A stretch of 64,000 nucleotides of DNA, from the NCBI GenBank assembly GCA_035518715.1, contig DATIXJ010000015.1:1-64000 (forward strand), written 5' to 3'. The DNA comes from DATIXJ01 sp035518715 (GTDB taxonomy: Bacteria > Bacteroidota > Ignavibacteria > UBA10030 > SZUA-254). The position numbers and the translations under genes were made by a program. Shown here one piece after another: positions 26,122 through 35,440 of this stretch. Position 1 is the first letter of the stretch. Each line of letters opens with the position of its first letter. The notes under the pieces are model-generated. The model worked only from the letters and a program-made list of their open reading frames with translations, had not been told where the DNA came from and ran no database searches.

Positions 26122-26150
26122 TTGCACTTCGGAGGAATTTTCCTCATATT
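26122..26150 (+). promoter_or_regulatory. candidate promoter of the first M28 peptidase gene
   Basis: TTGCAC, 17 nt and CATATT. The transcript would start near 26157, giving a leader of about 95 nt. The -35 box is identical to that of the PfkB promoter at 29402. Confidence 0.45.
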
Positions 26151-26251
26151 TGTCCGTTCTGATTTTTAACCACCTCAGTTATCTGGAACTTCATTTCCTC
26201 ATGCCGAACGGATGAGGATGGGGTCTGTTTTTTCAAATTCTGGAAAGATGT

Positions 26252-27637
26252 ATGATGTCTCGTCTTCTGCCGGTCGGATTCGCAGCGTGTATTTTTTTCA
26301 CACCTCCGGCCCACGCGCAAACCTCACCTGAATTACCCTATCAGTCTGCGGCACACGATATCATCGTGTCAGGACTTCAATCGTGTGAGGCCTACAAGCT
26401 TCTCGGAGAGTTAAGCGGCGGCATCGGTCCGCGATTGAGCGGATCTGAAAATGCCGCGAAAGCCGTGGCCTGGGGAAAGGAAACCATGGAACGGCTCGGC
26501 TTCGACGATGTCCACCTGGAGCCGGTTCTGGTTCCTCACTGGGTCCGTGGAGACAAGGAAGAGGCATTTGTTCTGTCGAGTGGCGGCGATCAGGTTCCGA
26601 TCGCGATGTGTGCACTTGGAGGAAGTGTGGGAACGACGGCAGAAGGGATTACTGCCGAAGTGCTGGAAGTTAAATCGTTTGACGAGCTTCATGCTCTCGG
26701 TAGCAAGGTCAAAGGGAAAATGGTTTTCTTCAATCGACCGATGGATGCAACGAAGATCAACACGTTCGAGGCATACGGTGGAGCCGTCGATCAACGGGGT
26801 GATGGATCAGTCGAAGCAGCGCGGCTTGGCGGTGTTGCCGCCCTCGTGCGGTCGATGACAACTCGCCTGGATAATGTTCCCCACACCGGAGCGATGCATT
26901 ATGTTGACTCGATCCCGAAGGTGCCCGGTGTCGCGATCAGTACTATTGCTGCAAACCTGCTTGACAGTCTTCTGTCTGTTGATCCGCACCTGAAGGTTCA
27001 CCTTCGTTTGTCGTGCGTTACACTTCCTGATGCCGAATCTGCCAATGTCGTTGGCGAACTGCGCGGAAGTGAGAAGCCAGAAGATGTCATCGTGATCGGC
27101 GGACATCTCGACAGCTGGGATAAGGGAAGAGGCGCTCACGACGATGGAACGGGCGTGGTTCAGTGCCTGGAGGCGCTGCGGCTCCTGAATCAGGCCGGCT
27201 TGAAGCCGAAGCGCACGATTCGTGCAGTCTTGTTTATGAACGAGGAAAACGGATTACGGGGCGGAAAAGCGTACGCAGCAAAGGATCGCCCCGGAGAACA
27301 TCCGTTGGTTGCCATTGAAACCGATGCGGGAGGATTTTCGCCGAGAGGGTTTGGACTCTCAGCCGATTCGGTAACTTTTGGACGCGTCGCGCGGTGGTCG
27401 TATCTGCTCGGCCCGATCGGTGCGGGTCAGATCACGAAAGGCGGCGACGGCGCTGATATATCACCGCTCGGGAACAAGGGTGTTCCAACAATGGGGCTGT
27501 CGGTGGACAGCCAGCGGTATTTCGACTACCACCACTCCGATAGCGATACCATCGATAAGGTCAACGAGCGCGAAGTCGAGCTCGGCGCGATCTCCATCGC
27601 GATCCTTACATATGTCCTTGCTCAGGAAGGAATGTAA
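26252..27637 (+). CDS. exported M28-family metallopeptidase
   Basis: The 461-residue protein has a signal peptide (GFAACIFFTPPAHAQ) and resembles carboxypeptidase Q-type M28 peptidases. Zinc-site segments are HLDSWD (His285), HDDGTG (Asp297), MNEENG, IETDAGG and YHHSDSDT. An inserted region at about 130-200 resembles a protease-associated domain. It probably removes residues from peptides outside the cytoplasm. Two ATGs are adjacent at the start. A second M28 gene begins 38 nt downstream, and the two probably form an operon. Confidence 0.9.
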   Translation: MMSRLLPVGFAACIFFTPPAHAQTSPELPYQSAAHDIIVSGLQSCEAYKLLGELSGGIGPRLSGSENAAKAVAWGKETMERLGFDDVHLEPVLVPHWVRGDKEEAFVLSSGGDQVPIAMCALGGSVGTTAEGITAEVLEVKSFDELHALGSKVKGKMVFFNRPMDATKINTFEAYGGAVDQRGDGSVEAARLGGVAALVRSMTTRLDNVPHTGAMHYVDSIPKVPGVAISTIAANLLDSLLSVDPHLKVHLRLSCVTLPDAESANVVGELRGSEKPEDVIVIGGHLDSWDKGRGAHDDGTGVVQCLEALRLLNQAGLKPKRTIRAVLFMNEENGLRGGKAYAAKDRPGEHPLVAIETDAGGFSPRGFGLSADSVTFGRVARWSYLLGPIGAGQITKGGDGADISPLGNKGVPTMGLSVDSQRYFDYHHSDSDTIDKVNEREVELGAISIAILTYVLAQEGM

Positions 27638-27675
27638 ATCCCCATTCTCATGTCACACTTTCAAAAGAGGTCATC

Positions 27676-29304
27676 ATGAAATTTGTTGCGGTTGTGTTCG
27701 TCCTCCTGGTGTGTGCTTCACTTCTTGGCGCCCAGCCGAAACCGGAAACGTTCGATTCCGCCGCGGTCGCTCAGATCAGGGATGAAGGAATGAATCACTC
27801 CCAGGTCATGGATATTCTCAGCTATCTGTCGGATGTCTACGGTCCGCGTCTTACGGGATCTCCCGGATTCAAAATCGCCGCGGCGTGGGCTCGTGAAAAA
27901 CTTTCATCGATGGGGCTGGAAAATGCTCATTTTGAAAACTGGGGTCCGTTCGGAAAAGGATGGGCTCTGAAACATTTTTCTGCGAACCTCATCGACCGGC
28001 AGGTCTATCCGTTCCTGATGTTTCCCAAGGCATGGTCACCCGGAACCGGAGGAGAAATTACCCGTGATGTCGTATTTTTTGATGCCACCACGGATAGTGC
28101 CGTTGACACATTTAAGGGTAAGCTTGAGGGAAAGTTCGTGTTGATCGATGATCCACATGATATCAAGGCGCACTTCGAACCCGAAGCAATCCGCGATGCG
28201 GATTCGACACTTCTCCAGCTTGCCAATGCCGACTTCCCGATGAGAGGTCGCGGCAGATTCAATTTCACCCCGTCTCCCGAACGGCGGAAGCGGTTCATCG
28301 TCGACTATCATAAATATGAGCTCTGTCAGGATGAGAAAGCCGCGGGAATTCTGACGATCAGCCGCGGCGACGGCGGAAACATTTTTGTTCAACAGGCATC
28401 CGTTCCCATGCATCCGGATACGCCGTTTGTGCGGCGCGTCAGCGTCTATGATCAGAAGGCCCCGAAGATTCTGCCGCAGTTCGCGGTCTCTGCGGAACAT
28501 TACAACCGGCTCGTTCGCATGATCCAGAGGGGAGAGCATCCGAAACTTCAGGTCGATCTGGATGTCGAATTCTCAAAGGCGGATTCTGTCTCCAACATCA
28601 TCGCCGAGCTGCCGGGAAGCGATCTCAAAGACCAGATCGTTATGATCGGCGCGCACTTTGATTCATGGCATGGCGGTACCGGTGCGACGGATAATGGTAC
28701 GGGATCTGCGGTGTGCATGGAAGCCATGCGCATTTTAAAATCCCTGAACCTCAAACCCCGCCGGACAATCCGCATAGGTCTCTGGAGCGGAGAGGAAGAA
28801 GGGCTCCTCGGCTCGACTGCCTATGTGATGCAGCATTTTGGAGAACGTACTACGCAGCCGGGGGGAGGAAATTCCGGCCCGAACTTTACCTATACGATGA
28901 AGCCGGAGGCGGATAAATTCTCCGTCTATTTCAACAATGACAACGGCAGCGGGAAGGTGCGCGGAGTGTACATGCAGGGGAACGAAGCCGTCAGGGCAAT
29001 TTTCCGTGCATGGCTGACACCCTTCAAAGACATGGGTGCATCGACACTCACGCTCCAGAATACCGGAGGGACGGATCACCTCTCGTATGACGTCGTCAAT
29101 CTTCCGGGATTCCAGTTTATCCAGGATGAGCTTGAATACGATACGCGGACACATCATTCCACGATGGACGTGTACGATCGGGCGCAACCGGACGATCTGA
29201 AACAGGCGGCGACAATTATGGCGGCATTTGCCTACAACGCAGCCATGCGGGATGAAATGTTCCCGCGTAAGCCGCTTCCCCCTCAACCGAGGGCAGGAAA
29301 CTGA
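27676..29304 (+). CDS. exported M28-family metallopeptidase, longer paralogue
   Basis: The 542-residue protein has a signal peptide (VVFVLLVCASLLGAQ) and M28 zinc-site segments AHFDSWHGG (His327), TDNGTG, SGEEEGLLGS, NNDNGSG and THHSTMD. The larger size comes from an insertion between the N-terminal part and the catalytic domain that includes a PA-like fold. It ends in a short proline-rich tail. The upstream gene is a related peptidase of a different subtype. A strong terminator follows at 29317. Confidence 0.9.
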   Translation: MKFVAVVFVLLVCASLLGAQPKPETFDSAAVAQIRDEGMNHSQVMDILSYLSDVYGPRLTGSPGFKIAAAWAREKLSSMGLENAHFENWGPFGKGWALKHFSANLIDRQVYPFLMFPKAWSPGTGGEITRDVVFFDATTDSAVDTFKGKLEGKFVLIDDPHDIKAHFEPEAIRDADSTLLQLANADFPMRGRGRFNFTPSPERRKRFIVDYHKYELCQDEKAAGILTISRGDGGNIFVQQASVPMHPDTPFVRRVSVYDQKAPKILPQFAVSAEHYNRLVRMIQRGEHPKLQVDLDVEFSKADSVSNIIAELPGSDLKDQIVMIGAHFDSWHGGTGATDNGTGSAVCMEAMRILKSLNLKPRRTIRIGLWSGEEEGLLGSTAYVMQHFGERTTQPGGGNSGPNFTYTMKPEADKFSVYFNNDNGSGKVRGVYMQGNEAVRAIFRAWLTPFKDMGASTLTLQNTGGTDHLSYDVVNLPGFQFIQDELEYDTRTHHSTMDVYDRAQPDDLKQAATIMAAFAYNAAMRDEMFPRKPLPPQPRAGN

Positions 29305-29316
29305 ATAGCACAATAG

Positions 29317-29359
29317 CGCTTAGGGTTGGGAGTCTATCCCAACCCTAAGCGGTTTGTTT
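29317..29359 (+). terminator. intrinsic terminator after the M28 pair
   Basis: A perfect 15-bp stem (CGCTTAGGGTTGGGA and its complement) with a 5-nt loop is followed by GTTTGTTT. It ends the peptidase operon 12 nt after the stop. Confidence 0.85.
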
Positions 29360-29401
29360 CACCGGAATTCGCATCCGATGCCGCGAGTTTCCTGTCCCAT
29401 C

Positions 29402-29430
29402 TTGCACTTCGCGACCCTATTTCGTACATT
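29402..29430 (+). promoter_or_regulatory. promoter of the PfkB-mtnA-recO group
   Basis: TTGCAC, 17 nt and TACATT, 42 nt before the PfkB-kinase ATG. Confidence 0.5.
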
Positions 29431-29472
29431 ACAGTCCGTTCTCCCCATTTTCCCCATCGATAGGATAACATC

Positions 29473-30396
29473 ATGAGTTTACTCGTAGTCGGCTCGCTGG
29501 CCATCGACACCATCGAAACGCCGTTTGGTCGTGTTGAAGAGGTACTGGGCGGATCTGCAACATATATCTCCGTCGCAGCCAGCTACTTTGTCACGCCGAT
29601 CCGCCTTGTCGGGGTGGTCGGCGGAGATTTTAAACAGGAATATCGGGATTTTCTGGAGAGCCGTGAGGTGGATCTCGAGGGGCTGCAGGTTGTGAAGGAG
29701 GGGAAGACGTTCCGATGGGGCGGCCGGTATCATTACGACCTGAATGCCCGCGATACGCTCTTTACCAATCTCAATGTTTTCGAACAGTTCAATCCCGTCA
29801 TTCCGGCGACCTACAAGAAAACAACGTATGTCTGTCTCGGGAATATCGATCCCGTCCTGCAGAAGCGCGTCCTGGAGCAAATTGAGAAACCCCGTATCGT
29901 CGTCGGCGATACGATGAACTTCTGGATCAAGGGGAAACTCGCTCAGCTGCGCGACACACTTAAACTTCTCGATGTGCTCATCGTGAACGATGCCGAAGCA
30001 CGCGAGCTCTCCAACCAGCCGAACCTCATCAAGGCCGCCAAAGCAATTATCAGGATGGGCCCGCGTGTCGTGATCATCAAGAAGGGAGAGCACGGCGCTC
30101 TTCTGGTGACCGAGCAAACCATTTTTGCGGCTCCCGCTTATCCCCTTGAGAATATCAACGATCCCACCGGTGCCGGTGATGCGTTTGCGGGAGGATTTAT
30201 CGGATGGATTGCGAAAACCGATGATGTCTCCACCGAAAATCTTAAACGGGCAGTCATTCACGGTTCTACCCTTGCATCATTCTGTGTCGAACGATTCAGT
30301 CTCGACCGGTTCAAAGATCTCACCTATCTCGAAATCCTCGATCGCTTCAGAGAGTTCCGGGAGTTTTCCCGGTTCGACGAAGAGATCACCGCCTGA
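29473..30396 (+). CDS. PfkB-family sugar or nucleoside kinase
   Basis: The 307-residue kinase has the first PfkB signature region (LGGSATYISVAASYF) and the second, DPTGAGDAFAGGFIG, whose aspartate is the catalytic base. FRWGGRYHYDLNARDT forms the substrate lid region. The substrate is not defined by motif. The mtnA gene starts 6 nt downstream, so this enzyme may phosphorylate a thio- or deoxyribose compound or the matching nucleoside in methylthioadenosine or 5'-deoxyadenosine salvage. That link is inference from context. Confidence 0.9.
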   Translation: MSLLVVGSLAIDTIETPFGRVEEVLGGSATYISVAASYFVTPIRLVGVVGGDFKQEYRDFLESREVDLEGLQVVKEGKTFRWGGRYHYDLNARDTLFTNLNVFEQFNPVIPATYKKTTYVCLGNIDPVLQKRVLEQIEKPRIVVGDTMNFWIKGKLAQLRDTLKLLDVLIVNDAEARELSNQPNLIKAAKAIIRMGPRVVIIKKGEHGALLVTEQTIFAAPAYPLENINDPTGAGDAFAGGFIGWIAKTDDVSTENLKRAVIHGSTLASFCVERFSLDRFKDLTYLEILDRFREFREFSRFDEEITA

Positions 30397-30402
30397 CACT
30401 CT

Positions 30403-31419
30403 ATGATCGTTCCGATCGAATGGCAGGAGGGAAGCGTCCGATTTCTTGACCAGACCCGGCTCCCCCTTGAAGTCTCCGTTGTCTGCACAAAGGACTACAA
30501 AGATCTGATTGATGCGATCCGTTCCCTGAAACTTCGGGGTGCCCCGCTGATCGGGATCGGTGCGGCCTATGGCGTCGCACTCGCAGCCGCCCAGTCGCGT
30601 ACCTCAAATGCATCGGCATTCAGGAACGAAATCAGTGGCGTGATCGATGAGTTTGCGGCAACCCGTCCCACCGCGGTCAATCTCTTCTGGGCCCTGCAGA
30701 AGATGCGGGGAGTGCTCGAATCATGCAGTGCACCGGCTGAGGCGTCGGCGGCTCTCCTCCGGGAAGCGCGATCAATCCATCATGAAGATGCGGAAATGTG
30801 CGACCGGATCGGGAAGAACGGCGCGGTACTCGTTCCCGAGAAGGCGTCGATTCTTACGCATTGCAATGCAGGCGCACTCGCCACGGGCGGACGCGGCACT
30901 GCGGTTGGCGTGATTACGACCGCGGCTGAAATGGGGAAGCGTGTAAGCGTTTTTGTCGATGAGACACGCCCTCTCCTGCAGGGTGCGCGGTTGACCATGT
31001 GGGAATTCCAGCAAACGGCGGTCGAAGCAACGCTCATTACCGACAATGCAGCTGCGTCTCTCTTTCGCAAAGGCAAGATCGATCTCGTCGTGACCGGTGC
31101 GGACCGGATAGCTGCGAACGGCGACAGCGCCAACAAGATCGGGACGTACAATCTGGCGGTTCTGGCGCATCACCACGGTGTGCCGATGTATATCGCCGCG
31201 CCGCGCTCAACGATCGATCCGACGCTCAACGACGGGAATGCCATCCCCATCGAAGAACGTGCGCCGGAAGAGGTGACCAGAGGGTTTGGGGTCCGTACGG
31301 CTCCCGAGGGAATCAACGTCTATGCTCCTGCATTTGATATCACGCCGGCCTCTCTGATCACCGCCATCATCACCGACCAGGGAGTGTTCCGATATCCATA
31401 CGATTTTCACAGCCACTGA
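30403..31419 (+). CDS. mtnA: methylthioribose-1-phosphate isomerase
   Basis: The 338-residue protein is an eIF2B-like isomerase that turns 5-methylthioribose-1-phosphate into methylthioribulose-1-phosphate in methionine salvage. It has RGAPLIGIGAAYGVAL, THCNAGALATGGRGTAVGV with catalytic Cys154, DETRPLLQGARLT and GADRIAANGDSANKIGTYN with the catalytic aspartate. Ribose-1,5-bisphosphate isomerases are related, but these motifs fit MtnA best. It follows the PfkB kinase by 6 nt and precedes recO by 22 nt. No other mtn genes are in the window. Confidence 0.92.
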   Translation: MIVPIEWQEGSVRFLDQTRLPLEVSVVCTKDYKDLIDAIRSLKLRGAPLIGIGAAYGVALAAAQSRTSNASAFRNEISGVIDEFAATRPTAVNLFWALQKMRGVLESCSAPAEASAALLREARSIHHEDAEMCDRIGKNGAVLVPEKASILTHCNAGALATGGRGTAVGVITTAAEMGKRVSVFVDETRPLLQGARLTMWEFQQTAVEATLITDNAAASLFRKGKIDLVVTGADRIAANGDSANKIGTYNLAVLAHHHGVPMYIAAPRSTIDPTLNDGNAIPIEERAPEEVTRGFGVRTAPEGINVYAPAFDITPASLITAIITDQGVFRYPYDFHSH

Positions 31420-31441
31420 AGTTGCCCGCGAATTCAGGACC

Positions 31442-32218
31442 ATGAGTGCAATTTCCAAAACCGATGCCGTAATTCTCCGAACGATGAAGTTCCGTGAGTC
31501 GAGCAAGATCGTCTCGTTCTACACGCGGCAATTCGGAAAGATGAGCGCGATCGTCAAAGGTGCCCAGCGTGCCAAGCACGGCTTTGGTACGATGCTGGAA
31601 CCGATGTCGCACGTGGCGCTTGTGGTGTACCGGAAAGACGGCCGCGATATCCAGACCATCTCACAATGTGACAGTATCGAGTCGTTCCGGCATATCCGCG
31701 AGGATCTCGAGAAAATGGCCGCGGGGATGTCGATCATCGAGCTCGTTTCCCTCATTGCACACGAGGAAGAGAACGGCCCTCTCTTCAAATTGTTAACGGA
31801 AACGCTGAGAGCGATTGATGTGGCGAGCTCGGATCCCAAAAAATGTTATTGGTATTTTCATCTGAAGATGATGGGAGTTTTGGGTTTTGAACCGAAGTTC
31901 GACCGGTGTGCGGTGTGTGCGAAAGAGCTCGCGGTGGGAAGCCGCGAGATAAAGTTCCTCCTTGGAAAAGGAGGTCCTCTTTGCCCGGCATGTCAGACAA
32001 CGACGGGCACGACGGTCGCGGTTTCGGCTCCGGTTCACCGATTTCTCCATCACCTCAATGCATCTCCGGAACTGCCTGCCATCCTCCCGGTTCCCGCGGT
32101 ACCAGGAGCAGGAGAAGAGGTCGAGGGATTTCTCTGGGCCTATCTGCGTTTCCACATTGCCGGTATCGGAACCCTTCGGGCCGGAAGAGTGTTCTCACAG
32201 GTACTCTCGCAGATTTAA
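31442..32218 (+). CDS. recO: DNA repair protein RecO
   Basis: The 258-residue protein loads RecA on SSB-coated DNA together with RecR. The N-terminal OB-fold has KTDAVILRTMKFRESSKIV and FGKMSAIVKGAQR. The zinc finger is CAVCAKE...CPAC in the middle, and a helical C-terminal part follows. The length is normal. It closes the kinase-mtnA-recO run and is followed by a weak terminator-like hairpin at 32262. Confidence 0.93.
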   Translation: MSAISKTDAVILRTMKFRESSKIVSFYTRQFGKMSAIVKGAQRAKHGFGTMLEPMSHVALVVYRKDGRDIQTISQCDSIESFRHIREDLEKMAAGMSIIELVSLIAHEEENGPLFKLLTETLRAIDVASSDPKKCYWYFHLKMMGVLGFEPKFDRCAVCAKELAVGSREIKFLLGKGGPLCPACQTTTGTTVAVSAPVHRFLHHLNASPELPAILPVPAVPGAGEEVEGFLWAYLRFHIAGIGTLRAGRVFSQVLSQI

Positions 32219-32261
32219 AAAAATTAATGGATGAGTGTGGATTCTGGCAGTGTTCACATTC

Positions 32262-32281
32262 AACCCGGGGAGGGGTTTTTG
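32262..32281 (+). terminator. weak terminator-like hairpin after recO
   Basis: A short AACCC/GGGTT stem with a GGGGAG loop runs into TTTTT. The stem is only 5 bp, so termination may be partial. Confidence 0.35.
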
Positions 32282-32352
32282 CAACAAATATATAGAAGAG
32301 CAGGTATACAGAGAGTAGCATTACCCGAAACATCATCACAAAGGAGTACCGT

Positions 32353-33885
32353 ATGACGAAAAAATCAATTTTAGCATCGATCGTGCTGATCTTTGTTGGA
32401 ATTGTATTCGGTGTCGTTCTTGTATCAAATTTTCATGAGGGAATCCGGTTAGGATTTGCGGGCGATCCGCAGGTCAAGCTTGGTGCCCCGAGTCCGATAA
32501 AGAATTCCGATTATGATTACAAATCGCTCAGTAAACCGTTCATCGAAGTCAGCAAGGCGGTTACGCCTACTGTTGTCTCGATCACGGTGACTACGAAACC
32601 TCAGTCGACCGGAAATGATCTCAATGAGTTCTTTCATTTCTTCGGTCCGGATGGAAAATCTCCCCAGGCGGAACCCGAACAAGCCGGAGGATCCGGAGTG
32701 ATTATCAGTCCGGAAGGATATATTCTTACCAATAATCACGTTGTCCAGGATGCGGAAGAAAAAGGCATCAAGGTCCTGCTGAAGGACAAACATGAGTATG
32801 ATGCAAAGCTGATCGGTACCGATCCGACAACCGATCTGGCGGTCATCAAAGTGGACGGGAAGGATCTGCCGACGGCTGCGTTCGGAAACTCCGATAATCT
32901 CCAGATCGGAGAATGGGTGCTGGCGATCGGGAATCCTCTCGGTCTGCAGTCAACGGTCACGGCCGGCATTGTCAGTGCGACCGGCAGACAGATCGGGATC
33001 CTGCGCGATGAACAGCAGTATGGCATCGAGGATTTCATACAGACGGATGCCGCCATTAATCCCGGCAACAGCGGTGGTCCACTCGTCAATCTGAACGGAG
33101 AAGTTATCGGCATCAATTCTGCCATTGCAACAACAAATGCCCGTTACCAGGGATACGGTTTTGCGATTCCGATCAACCTGGCGCGTTCGGTCGCGGAAGA
33201 TATCATCAGGAACGGAAAAGTCCGACGCGGATATATCGGCGTGAGAATCGGGAGCGTCAATGATGCGTTCGCCAAAGCTCTGGGATTGCCCAGGACCGAA
33301 GGAGTTCTCGTCCAGAGTCTCGAGCCGGGCGGTTCCGCCGAAGCAGCGGGAATTCATGAGAAGGATGTGATCCTTTCCGTGGACGGCAAGGACGTCAACG
33401 AGGCAAACGACCTCCAAATGTACATTGCCCGCAAGCATCCCGGTGATCAGGTTTCCCTGAAAATCTTTCGCGACGGTTCGGTCATTGATAAAACCGTTAC
33501 CCTCCATGCACGAAAAGAGGAAGCGGTTACTGCAAGCAATGATTCTGGTTCGAATGACGAGGATCGTGATGCGGAACGCGAGGCACCCTCCCGAACCGTC
33601 ACATTCTCAAAACTCGGGTTGAGTGTTCGTGCACTTACGTCAGATGATAAGAAAACTGCCGGGGTCTCGAACGGTGTAGTGGTCAACGATGTGACACGTT
33701 TCGGCGAAGCATTCAATCAGGGCGTAACTACAGGTGATATCATTCTCGAAGCGGATAACACGAAGCTGCACAATCCGAGTGATCTGAAATCGATCGTCGA
33801 TAAGCACAAGAGCGGAGATGCCATTCTCCTGCGTGTGAAACGCGGCGGGACGATGGCGTATTTTGCGCTTCAGATGCCGGGTTGA
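32353..33885 (+). CDS. DegP/HtrA-like serine protease with two PDZ domains
   Basis: The 510-residue envelope protease has an N-terminal hydrophobic segment at about 5-24 that serves as signal or anchor. The trypsin-like domain has the triad His129 (TNNHVV), Asp161 (TTDLAVIK) and Ser240 (GNSGGPL). PDZ 1 covers about 290-385, then a short acidic Ser/Asp-rich linker, then PDZ 2 at about 420-508. DegP-like proteases degrade or refold damaged envelope proteins. AAGGAG lies 6 nt before the ATG. A strong terminator follows. Confidence 0.95.
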   Translation: MTKKSILASIVLIFVGIVFGVVLVSNFHEGIRLGFAGDPQVKLGAPSPIKNSDYDYKSLSKPFIEVSKAVTPTVVSITVTTKPQSTGNDLNEFFHFFGPDGKSPQAEPEQAGGSGVIISPEGYILTNNHVVQDAEEKGIKVLLKDKHEYDAKLIGTDPTTDLAVIKVDGKDLPTAAFGNSDNLQIGEWVLAIGNPLGLQSTVTAGIVSATGRQIGILRDEQQYGIEDFIQTDAAINPGNSGGPLVNLNGEVIGINSAIATTNARYQGYGFAIPINLARSVAEDIIRNGKVRRGYIGVRIGSVNDAFAKALGLPRTEGVLVQSLEPGGSAEAAGIHEKDVILSVDGKDVNEANDLQMYIARKHPGDQVSLKIFRDGSVIDKTVTLHARKEEAVTASNDSGSNDEDRDAEREAPSRTVTFSKLGLSVRALTSDDKKTAGVSNGVVVNDVTRFGEAFNQGVTTGDIILEADNTKLHNPSDLKSIVDKHKSGDAILLRVKRGGTMAYFALQMPG

Positions 33886-33902
33886 CAGGAACAATCTCAT
33901 TC

Positions 33903-33941
33903 AAAACCCGATTCGATTCTTTCGGATCGGGTTTTTTGTTT
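33903..33941 (+). terminator. intrinsic terminator after the DegP-like gene
   Basis: A 10-bp stem (AAAACCCGAT with ATCGGGTTTT) with a 13-nt loop merges into a T run, 18 nt after the stop. Confidence 0.85.
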
Positions 33942-34090
33942 GATTCCCACCGTATTATCTCGCGAGAGACCCGTTGCCCGCCAGCTGAGTTCCGTCCGGT
34001 GTCATCTGTTTGCTTCTCAAACTCAAAATGGGTAGATTCATTCCAATCGATTTGACCTTCACCCCAACTCCTCGAAAGGGTAAATGTCCC

Positions 34091-35437
34091 ATGAGACGTC
34101 TTGCATCCATATTTTTTCTGGTGATTATCATGTCCGCGGTGATGCTGTCACAGATCAACATACAGTTCGAACAGTACAAGCTCGACAACGGTCTTACGGT
34201 CATTCTTCGTGAAGACCATTCGGCGCCGGTTGCAGCCGTCGTGATGATGTATCATGTCGGATCAAAGAACGAGAAGCCAAAGCGGACGGGATTTGCACAC
34301 CTCTTCGAACACATGATGTTTCAGGGATCCGAGCATGTTGCCAAGGGCGATCACTTCAAGATGCTCCAGGAGGTGGGGGCAGTCATCAACGGCTCGACGA
34401 ACTCCGACGTCACGAATTATTTTGAGGTCGTGCCGAGCAATTGTGTTGAGCTCGCACTCTATCTCGAATCGGATCGGATGGGATTCCTTCTTCAGGCGAT
34501 GACGCAGGACAAGCTCGACAACCAGCGGGATGTGGTGAAGAACGAACGCCGCCAGCGGGTCGATAACGTGCCGTACGGCACCGCTGATGAGAAAATTGCA
34601 AAAGCAATGTATCCCCCGACGCATCCCTACAGTTGGCCGGTTGTAGGGTATATGGAGGATCTTTCCGCCGCGTCGCTTGATGATGTGAAGGAGTTTTTCC
34701 GGACCTATTATGCGCCTAACAATGCAGTCCTTTCGATTGATGGAGATATCAATCCCGGGGAGATCAAATCGATGATCGAGAGATACTTCGGGGATATTCC
34801 CCGCGGAAAGGATTTTGAGCGACCGCAGGCGGTCCCCGTTTCCATTCCGAAAGATATCCAGATGACCTTTGAAGATCAGGTCCAGCTTCCGCGGCTCTAC
34901 ATCTCGTGGCACAGCCCCGCCAATTTCACGCGGGAAGACGCGGTGCTCACTGTCCTTGCCGACATTCTCTCATCGGGGAAGAGCTCTCGCCTGTACAAGT
35001 CGCTTGTGTACGAGCAGCAAATCGCCCAATCGGTCTTCGCCGACGCTGCCTCCCAGGAAATTGCCGGACTTTTCCAGATCGAGGTGACGGCGAAGCCGGG
35101 GAGAAATTTGGGAGAGATGAAAACAGCCGTCGATTCCATTATGCACCAGGCCCTCACGAACGGTGTGACACAAAAGGAAATTGACGATGCGGTAACCCAG
35201 ATGGAAGCGAGAATTGTGAACCGGGCACAAACGAAGCTCGGCGTTGCAAATACGCTCGCCAATTATTATTGCCAAACAGGAGACCCCAACAATATCAACA
35301 AGCAGATGGAGCAATATCGAGGAATCACACCCGAAGAAGTGCTGACTGTCTCGAAAAAATATCTCACACAGCCCCGCATGCTGCTCAGTATCGTTCCTGC
35401 CGGGAAGACAGAACTTGCTGTTGGGAAAGGGGAATAA
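34091..35437 (+). CDS. M16-family zinc peptidase, catalytic member of a pair
   Basis: The 448-residue protein has a signal peptide and the inverted zinc motif HLFEH at residues 70-74, with the third ligand near Glu152 (KNERRQR). It is therefore catalytically complete for an M16 (insulinase/mitochondrial processing peptidase-like) enzyme. The frame is open to 34010, but only the ATG at 34091 gives a signal peptide, with GAAAGGG before it. The next gene encodes an M16 homologue without the zinc motif and begins 3 nt later. The two probably form a heterodimer. Confidence 0.9.
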   Translation: MRRLASIFFLVIIMSAVMLSQINIQFEQYKLDNGLTVILREDHSAPVAAVVMMYHVGSKNEKPKRTGFAHLFEHMMFQGSEHVAKGDHFKMLQEVGAVINGSTNSDVTNYFEVVPSNCVELALYLESDRMGFLLQAMTQDKLDNQRDVVKNERRQRVDNVPYGTADEKIAKAMYPPTHPYSWPVVGYMEDLSAASLDDVKEFFRTYYAPNNAVLSIDGDINPGEIKSMIERYFGDIPRGKDFERPQAVPVSIPKDIQMTFEDQVQLPRLYISWHSPANFTREDAVLTVLADILSSGKSSRLYKSLVYEQQIAQSVFADAASQEIAGLFQIEVTAKPGRNLGEMKTAVDSIMHQALTNGVTQKEIDDAVTQMEARIVNRAQTKLGVANTLANYYCQTGDPNNINKQMEQYRGITPEEVLTVSKKYLTQPRMLLSIVPAGKTELAVGKGE

Positions 35438-35440
35438 GCC

